Translations under genes and position numbers: made by a program
From: Bolinopsis microptera
Taxonomy: Eukaryota > Ctenophora > Tentaculata > Lobata > Bolinopsidae
DNA length: 64,000 bases
Assembly: GCF_026151205.1 (NCBI RefSeq)
Contig: NC_087077.1
Span: 13,428,983 to 13,492,982, forward strand
Reading direction: 5' to 3'
The notes under the pieces: model-generated
The model's database searches: none
Seen by the model: the letters and a program-made list of their open reading frames with translations, nothing else
Told to the model about the DNA's origin: nothing
Part shown: piece by piece, positions 58,856 through 64,000 of the stretch
How positions within the stretch are numbered: the first letter of the stretch is position 1
Layout: each line of letters begins with the position of its first letter

Positions 58856-59616
58856 TATGGCGGAGTGATCCTGGGATCATGCCTGAAAAAATGTGTTTTG
58901 AGTGGTCTACTCTCAGTCGTCAGTGGTAAAAAAGTACTGCTCGCCGACTGGAACTAATGTAACGGACATTTTGCTCCCACTGTTGATTTCCATAGTTTGC
59001 AAGAGTACCATGTTGTGTCGGCAAAACCTAAAATTCATGAGCAGTTTATTAGAGAACTCTATAAGGAATAAGTTTAGAGATCTCCTTCATTTTCTGCTTA
59101 ATCACGACGATAATGATCTTTTTTTCTTTTTTTTTAAAGAGGGTGGGCATATGTGGCCCACAAGAGGATAGCATGAAGATGCTTCGCCTGCCTCTGGGGA
59201 GTGGCAACCCTCCTAAGAGATGATGCTGGGGAAATCTATGGGAGAATGAGTGAGGGTTAGTGTCAGGTCAAATGAGAAAGTATAAAACGCCCGGTAGCTG
59301 AGATGTTAAGCCGATAGGATAATGATCTTCACGATTTAGACCTCACCAAAATCACTATGTCTAACCTCTACGAAACGTTCGGCGTGGATTGTACTGATAC
59401 TCAGTGCATTCTCGGGCATGCTACCGCTCTTTACAGAGACGACGATTAAGAAGGTACGATGTCTTCATTTCGAGTAGCTATGATGTTACCTCGCATCTCC
59501 AAACAACTTCTAAGGATATTGCTAGGATCCATGAGGACATTGTTGTGGAACCGCTTGACTTTTCTAACCAGGCCAAGAGCATAGAGGACTATGATTTTCC
59601 TGCTGATTCAGAGTGA
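58856..59616 (+). pseudogene. Rab GDP-dissociation inhibitor (GDI) pseudogene
   Basis: Four blocks in GDI order but three different frames. 58856-58954 encodes YGGVILGSCLKKCVLSGLLS and GKKVLL, matching the GDI N-terminal nucleotide-binding-like fold. About 59028-59120 encodes SSLLENSIRNKFRDLLHF followed by NHDDND, matching the FEKRRFRKFL...DEND region. 59318-59446 encodes ITMSNLYETFGVD and GHATALYRDDD, matching the GHALALYRTDD region, and ends in a TAA. About 59455-59616 encodes VFISSSYDVTSHLQTTSKDI, matching the C-terminal FISRTYDATTHFETT region, and ends in TGA. Roughly 100 residues are missing after block 1 and 200 after block 3. GDI recycles prenylated Rab GTPases from membranes to cytosol; this copy cannot. 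A SINE splits it at 59121-59317. Confidence 0.85.
59121..59317 (-). mobile_element. SINE inserted in the GDI pseudogene, 12-bp target duplication
   Basis: GATAATGATCTT flanks both sides (59109-59120, 59318-59329). The A-rich tail is on the minus strand (TTTTTCTTTTTTTTT at the left end), so the element points leftward. Removing it and one duplication restores continuity of the GDI frame across the site. Internal sequence matches the element at 19740-19980. The far end contains CCCGGTAGCTGAGATGTTAA on the plus strand, which resembles a tRNA A-box but in the opposite orientation to the tail. Confidence 0.85.
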
Positions 59617-61164
59617 AACTATTCACCAGAATCCCAATAGTACCGTTAAATAAAAAGCGAAATATACTGATTTTCACAACAGTCATGATGCTGGTGTGCT
59701 ATTCTCATTTCTGATGCACGAATTAAGTCGTTAGATTGCTTCTCATGAGAACTTTTAGTTTTACTTAGCGAATTTAGGTTGGTCTGAATATCTACTCATT
59801 ACTTCAACTATTTTATACTCTGGCAAGGAGACGTAAACATAATCATATGATAATACATATGTTCAGTACAAAGCACCACTGATTAAAATCTTAATTAATG
59901 AACCATTCAAGCTGTTTAGTTTGTAGCCGGGATTTAATTGTAACAATGTCTTAAATTAGACCCCCGCCATTCACATCCCTGTCTTTGAATTTGAAACAGC
60001 ATACTTCGAATACTCGCCTGAGATAGGTGCTTCGATAGGCATTATATTCATACCGTTTGGGCAGTCTTCTGACTCAACCTAGATGGATTTCCTCTCGTCA
60101 TAACCCGGACGAATGGCTTGATAAAAGATAATATTCGAGCTATTTGGAACTTATATGAACTTTCTTAATCCGTTTGGGAAATGAGAAAGCCATTTTGCGT
60201 GGACAATGTTGTGCTGTACGTGAACAGATCAGTAATTTAGTTTTGGCTACAGAGAGTAGACGGATCCCAGTATTGAACGTTCCCGCTGGTATTTAGTTTT
60301 AGAGTTCAAACTTCACATTTTTTATTTGATTTACTTCTTTCATGGTGTTTTAATATCTTAGCATACTTTTTTGTTAAATTGTAAGTTTATGTTAATTAAA
60401 AGTTGATCACGGATTCAAATCAATGGACAATGGAGCTAGCGATGTAAGTTATTACGAATATTCAATCCGGAAAATCTGTTTGTCCATGGATTATGGATTT
60501 TACTCTCGTGGCATTTATTGTCTCTTAGATTTATCCTAGCTGCCATGGTATAAAAACCTCTTTAAATAATGTTCAATTGTAAGTGCGGGTAGGCTGAGAA
60601 AAGAGATAGTGACTAGCCAGTTTAATGAAAGTCTAACCAGGTCTGAATTTAGAATATTTTCAACTCCAATTCTAGTATGAGACTATTAACTGAGAGTACG
60701 ACCGATAGTGCATTCAAACAATATAATAGATATTTCCTTTTCGTGCGTCAATCGTGCGTCAACTATCCACTGACCGATTATTAAGTGGCCCTATATTAAC
60801 TTTAAGTGTTTTGCCACATTTTGTAGTCTCTGGCGGCACTTTGACCTCGCTGAACTGAAAGAATCAATCATTTTCAATCAGCTTAACTTAATTCTACTAC
60901 TTTGATACGACGTCAAAAAAACCAAGCTATCTCCGCGTTCTGCGCTGAATATCGATTATCTGCAATATCAATGCAAAATGGTCCCATTACTTGAATTTAA
61001 TGGCTCAGTACATACTTTTACTACCATTCCTAAAGGCTAGCTAGCTCAATTGCGTTTATGAATTACGTATATTGGTATAAGCATATTGGTATAAGTATAA
61101 CGAATCGAATTTACTGTTCTTGAGTCTTGCAATGTAACGCAGTTATTCTTATATCATGTTGATA
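59617..61164. other. Unassigned AT-rich DNA
   Basis: Nothing recognised. There is an AAATAAA about 40 bases past the GDI stop but no poly(A) tract. Confidence 0.45.
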
Positions 61165-61313
61165 CAGGGACAAAAGGATTTCGCGGCATGTACGAAATCG
61201 CGAAATTTCCCATTCTCCGCGACAAATTTTATGTATAGTTTAATGTATAGCCTGTTCAATTTCGCGATATCGCGAAATTTGGCCAAAATAATCGCGAAAT
61301 CCTTTTGTCCCTG
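61165..61313. mobile_element. 149-bp hAT-type MITE, 8-bp target duplication
   Basis: Ends are CAGGGACAAAAGGATTTCGC and its complement; CAGGG is the classic hAT terminus. TGTTGATA is duplicated exactly (61157-61164, 61314-61321). The core is a palindrome-rich run of TTTCGCG and CGCGAAATT. Confidence 0.93.
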
Positions 61314-61383
61314 TGTTGATATATAAGCACTAAGCAGTGTGGTACAATTACCACAAATAGTAGGCTAGTTGATCGGCTGATAT

Positions 61384-61620
61384 ATATCCGTCCCTGAAAG
61401 TCCCTGTCTCCTCGTCGTTAACCTGGCGGGGTTGCACCAGGGGCAGTGGTAGGAGAACTTCAAGACTCTCGGAGTCTGTTGTCGATATCTATGTTTAATA
61501 TATTTATGGTATATAACTTGGGAGTCTCTCTCTCTCTAGCAGTAGGAGTTGGAGAATGAGGATGCGTTGTGAAAGCCACCGTAAGAAAGGCTTACTGTCG
61601 ACGCCGACCAATCAAAAAAA
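61384..61620 (+). mobile_element. 237-bp SINE-like insertion, 13-bp target duplication
   Basis: GATCGGCTGATAT flanks both sides exactly (61371-61383, 61621-61633) and the right end is a short A tail (AATCAAAAAAA). The 5' part is GC-richer than its surroundings (CCTGGCGGGGTTGCACCAGG, then AGACTCTCGGAGTCT, a small hairpin). It does not visibly match the SINE at 59121. It could be a second SINE family or a retrocopy of a small RNA. Confidence 0.75.
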
Positions 61621-61633
61621 GATCGGCTGATAT

Positions 61634-62545
61634 TTCCTATCATTGTTCAATGTTCAAATGAGATTCTGATCATGCTGTTTAGTTGCTGTTTTAGTTGGTT
61701 TTTTCACATTTTTGAAAATATTTCCTTTATTTATTTCTAACTGTTGTTATCTATTTTCTATCTACTTCTATAAATTTTATCTGTTTTCTAATATCTACTA
61801 GACTAAGCAGGAGTTTGTAGACGTAACATTGTTACCAGCTGAAGGGTGTTTCTTTCACTGAGTATCAGATTTTTAAAAAGGAGTCTCGACATTGTTGTTA
61901 TACTTTATTTTTAAGATGTGTTATTGACCGAAGTTTAACTGTTCGGTTAACATGTGACAGCATTTTTCCTTTGTAAAAAGGCACAACATAGAGACAAAGC
62001 ATAGCCATCATAATTACTAAACCTCAACAACTTCTTTAACTAAAAGTAATAATGAACTTTAAAAATCGAATAATTTCATCATTGTTGGATAATATCAGAT
62101 ATTATGTTACATCAGTGATGAATATGCTTCACCTACTGTCTGCTGAAAACTACGATTAAATAATCCTGGATATGGTCTGAATCACTTTTATGTACTGATG
62201 ACGATTCCATCTCTGAAGATGAACAGAATTATATTTTCTGCTCCAGTTTTGTCCTGTCGTATTCTTACATATGTGACTTCGAACACAACGAAAGTTCTTC
62301 CCCACTTTTCCGCTTTAGCTACAATTTCTGCACTTTAGTGTTGATTACGAGCCTAGATTACGTTGTAAAGACAGCGGATATCTTGATTACAGTTATGAAA
62401 TTGCTTACCATGTTATTAAGTTAGTCTTTCTGCCTGGTTGGAGCTCATAACCCACGTACCTGTGCTAAGTAAGTAATTGATTGATCTTTCTCCTGCTTAC
62501 GTGGACTATTATAGGGGAGTATAATATAATATTTGACCTTACTTC
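61634..62545. other. Unassigned AT-rich DNA
   Basis: Nothing recognised on either strand. Confidence 0.45.
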
Positions 62546-62765
62546 CCATTGCAAATCCCGCTGTCTGCCTGGTCGTGGGGTCATTGGGGTGAGAGTCGTC
62601 GACGTTCTGCTAAGGATCCCGTAGGATATATGCAGCCTCCCGGTTCAGCCAGCCGAATGCTCGAGAAATCGTGTGTGAGGGTTAAATTGGGAGCTGTGCA
62701 ATGTAGTACAGCGAAAATCAAAAACTTTAATGGGTGGTTACCGTAACATGGGTACCACATGCCTA
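62546..62765. other. GC-richer island, unidentified
   Basis: A compact 220-bp segment much richer in G and C than its flanks, open on both strands (plus 62549-62746, minus 62581-62769). The plus peptide contains SRRRSAKDPVGYMQPPGSAS. It ends in a small inverted repeat GGTGGTTACC...GGGTACCAC. It resembles inserted sequence (old retroelement or foreign DNA) but I cannot name it and see no flanking duplication. Confidence 0.35.
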
Positions 62766-64000
62766 GCATGAAATATTTAGCTACTTACTTGCACTTGTGT
62801 AGGTCTATAGAAGCAATAGTATCGTGCGTTGCCTCATTGTCTGCTATACAGGCTATCCCGAAACTATAAGCTTGCTTTAATAATATAATACTAATTACTT
62901 CTACTAACATAATAATAATTACTTCCCAATGACTATAAGTATAAACATTAAACAAGGAAGATTAATTCGTTTTAGCTCAGCGTCACGCGTTATTAATGAA
63001 TTTATAAATTTGTTTCTTTGACTTTGAATCAGAATAGTTGTCTCGACGTTAAATAGTTGTCTCGACGTTAAGTTGTTAATGAACTACTACCGCGCTGGTG
63101 CAAAACTTAACCAACTGTTATTTTAAAGTTAATAACAAGTATTAACTTGTACATTGTAGCACCTTCAATACAAAGACAAAATACCGAACCATAAAGGGAA
63201 AACTTGACCAGTCATGTGTTTATTAAAGTCAGCAGCCCATCACAAGTAACCATGAACTGTAAAGATTGTATCAGAGTAAAACTGTCTATCTTCAATGATA
63301 TTTGTAATGCGGCTACCCTCTTTTATTATTACAGCGCTTAACCTTTTTGAGCAGTCTACCATGATGATTATGTTTATAGTATTCACTATTAAACCCAAGT
63401 TATATCTTGTCTGGCTCATTAACCGTCTTCCAAAATATCATTTCTTTTTGGTACCACTTCGACCTTGAATTGTTATTATGAATGATTATAATACTCGAGA
63501 TCAGTTAGTGATATCTTAAACCGTGAGTGACAAGGTAGAAGAAATGGCCCTCCTTTCACTACCTCAAGTGGGTATAACAGGGCTAGACCGTTACTCTTAG
63601 GGCGATTGACACCGCGTTGAATTGAAGCGATTAAACAATAAAAATGTTGCTGATCATTCATCTAATTGTTTGAACAGAAGTGCTGGTTATTTCTACATTA
63701 ACTGCTAGACATGTTTACAGTCAAGTGCGTTCTGTAAACTAGCATTCCACATATTGTATTCTGGTTAGTAATTATGAAGTTATGAGTAACTCTGCCTTCT
63801 CTACCCGACATATATATTATGTATGTGACAATTCAGAACCAATTTGACGGGCAGATTTGTGGAAGTGTTTAACTTCATATTATGTTCCTGCTGTGGGTAC
63901 TGTTTAATTTACCCACCATGGTTTTAACTTCTTGAAAAACATAATGAAAATTCTAGTTTACGTTCTATTTTGTTTTTTATGCTGGTTTTCAGTTCGCAAT
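62766..64000. other. Unassigned AT-rich DNA to the window end
   Basis: An 18-bp duplication of TAGTTGTCTCGACGTTAA lies at 63037-63070. No genes recognised. Confidence 0.45.

Noticed and set aside
59288-59330. CCCGGTAGCTGAGATGTTAA resembling a tRNA 5' half
   Set aside because: No B-box or cloverleaf follows; the stretch lies within the SINE and its flanking duplication.

Overview
This is an AT-rich, gene-poor, repeat-rich stretch of a eukaryotic nuclear genome, almost certainly an animal and probably an invertebrate. The evidence is one intron-split SLC46-type transporter gene with GT-AG introns, a decayed Rab GDI copy, a LINE, a Penelope-like retroelement, SINE insertions with target-site duplications, many short inverted-repeat DNA transposons, and long micro- and minisatellites. 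The phylum cannot be fixed from the sequence alone. There are no operons, ribosome binding sites, CRISPR arrays or prokaryotic signals.

Layout. 1-1.5 kb: 3' part of a LINE reverse transcriptase cut by the window edge. 3-5.1 kb: three inverted-repeat elements and two 10-bp satellites. 12.2-15.3 kb: a 35-bp minisatellite and two DNA-transposon derivatives of about 0.8 kb. 15.7-18.7 kb (minus strand): the one gene I can reconstruct end to end, a four-exon SLC46/MFS transporter of 500 residues. Its first intron carries a telomere-like TCAGGG array and a long hairpin. Its upstream region is present in a second copy about 1.2 kb away. 21.1-23.3 kb: a mariner-like inverted-repeat element and a 13-bp minisatellite. 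24.5-26.2 kb (minus): a Penelope-like element with reverse transcriptase and GIY-YIG endonuclease. 28-41 kb: mostly unassigned DNA with small repeats, hairpins and two adjacent inverted-repeat elements near 36.8-37.3 kb. 41.1-49.3 kb: a segmental duplication. One copy has been disrupted by a 3.9-kb foldback element, which is itself interrupted by an 805-bp hAT-like element with an 8-bp target duplication; a further 0.8-kb element lies beside it. 55.3-57.9 kb: a 1.6-kb element with a recurring GTGACGGAC motif, and a TTGTATCC microsatellite. 58.9-59.6 kb: a broken Rab GDI pseudogene split by a SINE. 61.2-61.6 kb: a 149-bp hAT-type MITE and another SINE-like insertion.

Only the SLC46-like gene looks functional. 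The remainder is best read as a record of layered transposon activity. At least five independent insertions still show exact target duplications of 8 to 13 bp, so some of this activity is fairly young. Stretches described as holding nothing recognisable may still hide short exons that cannot be called by eye.
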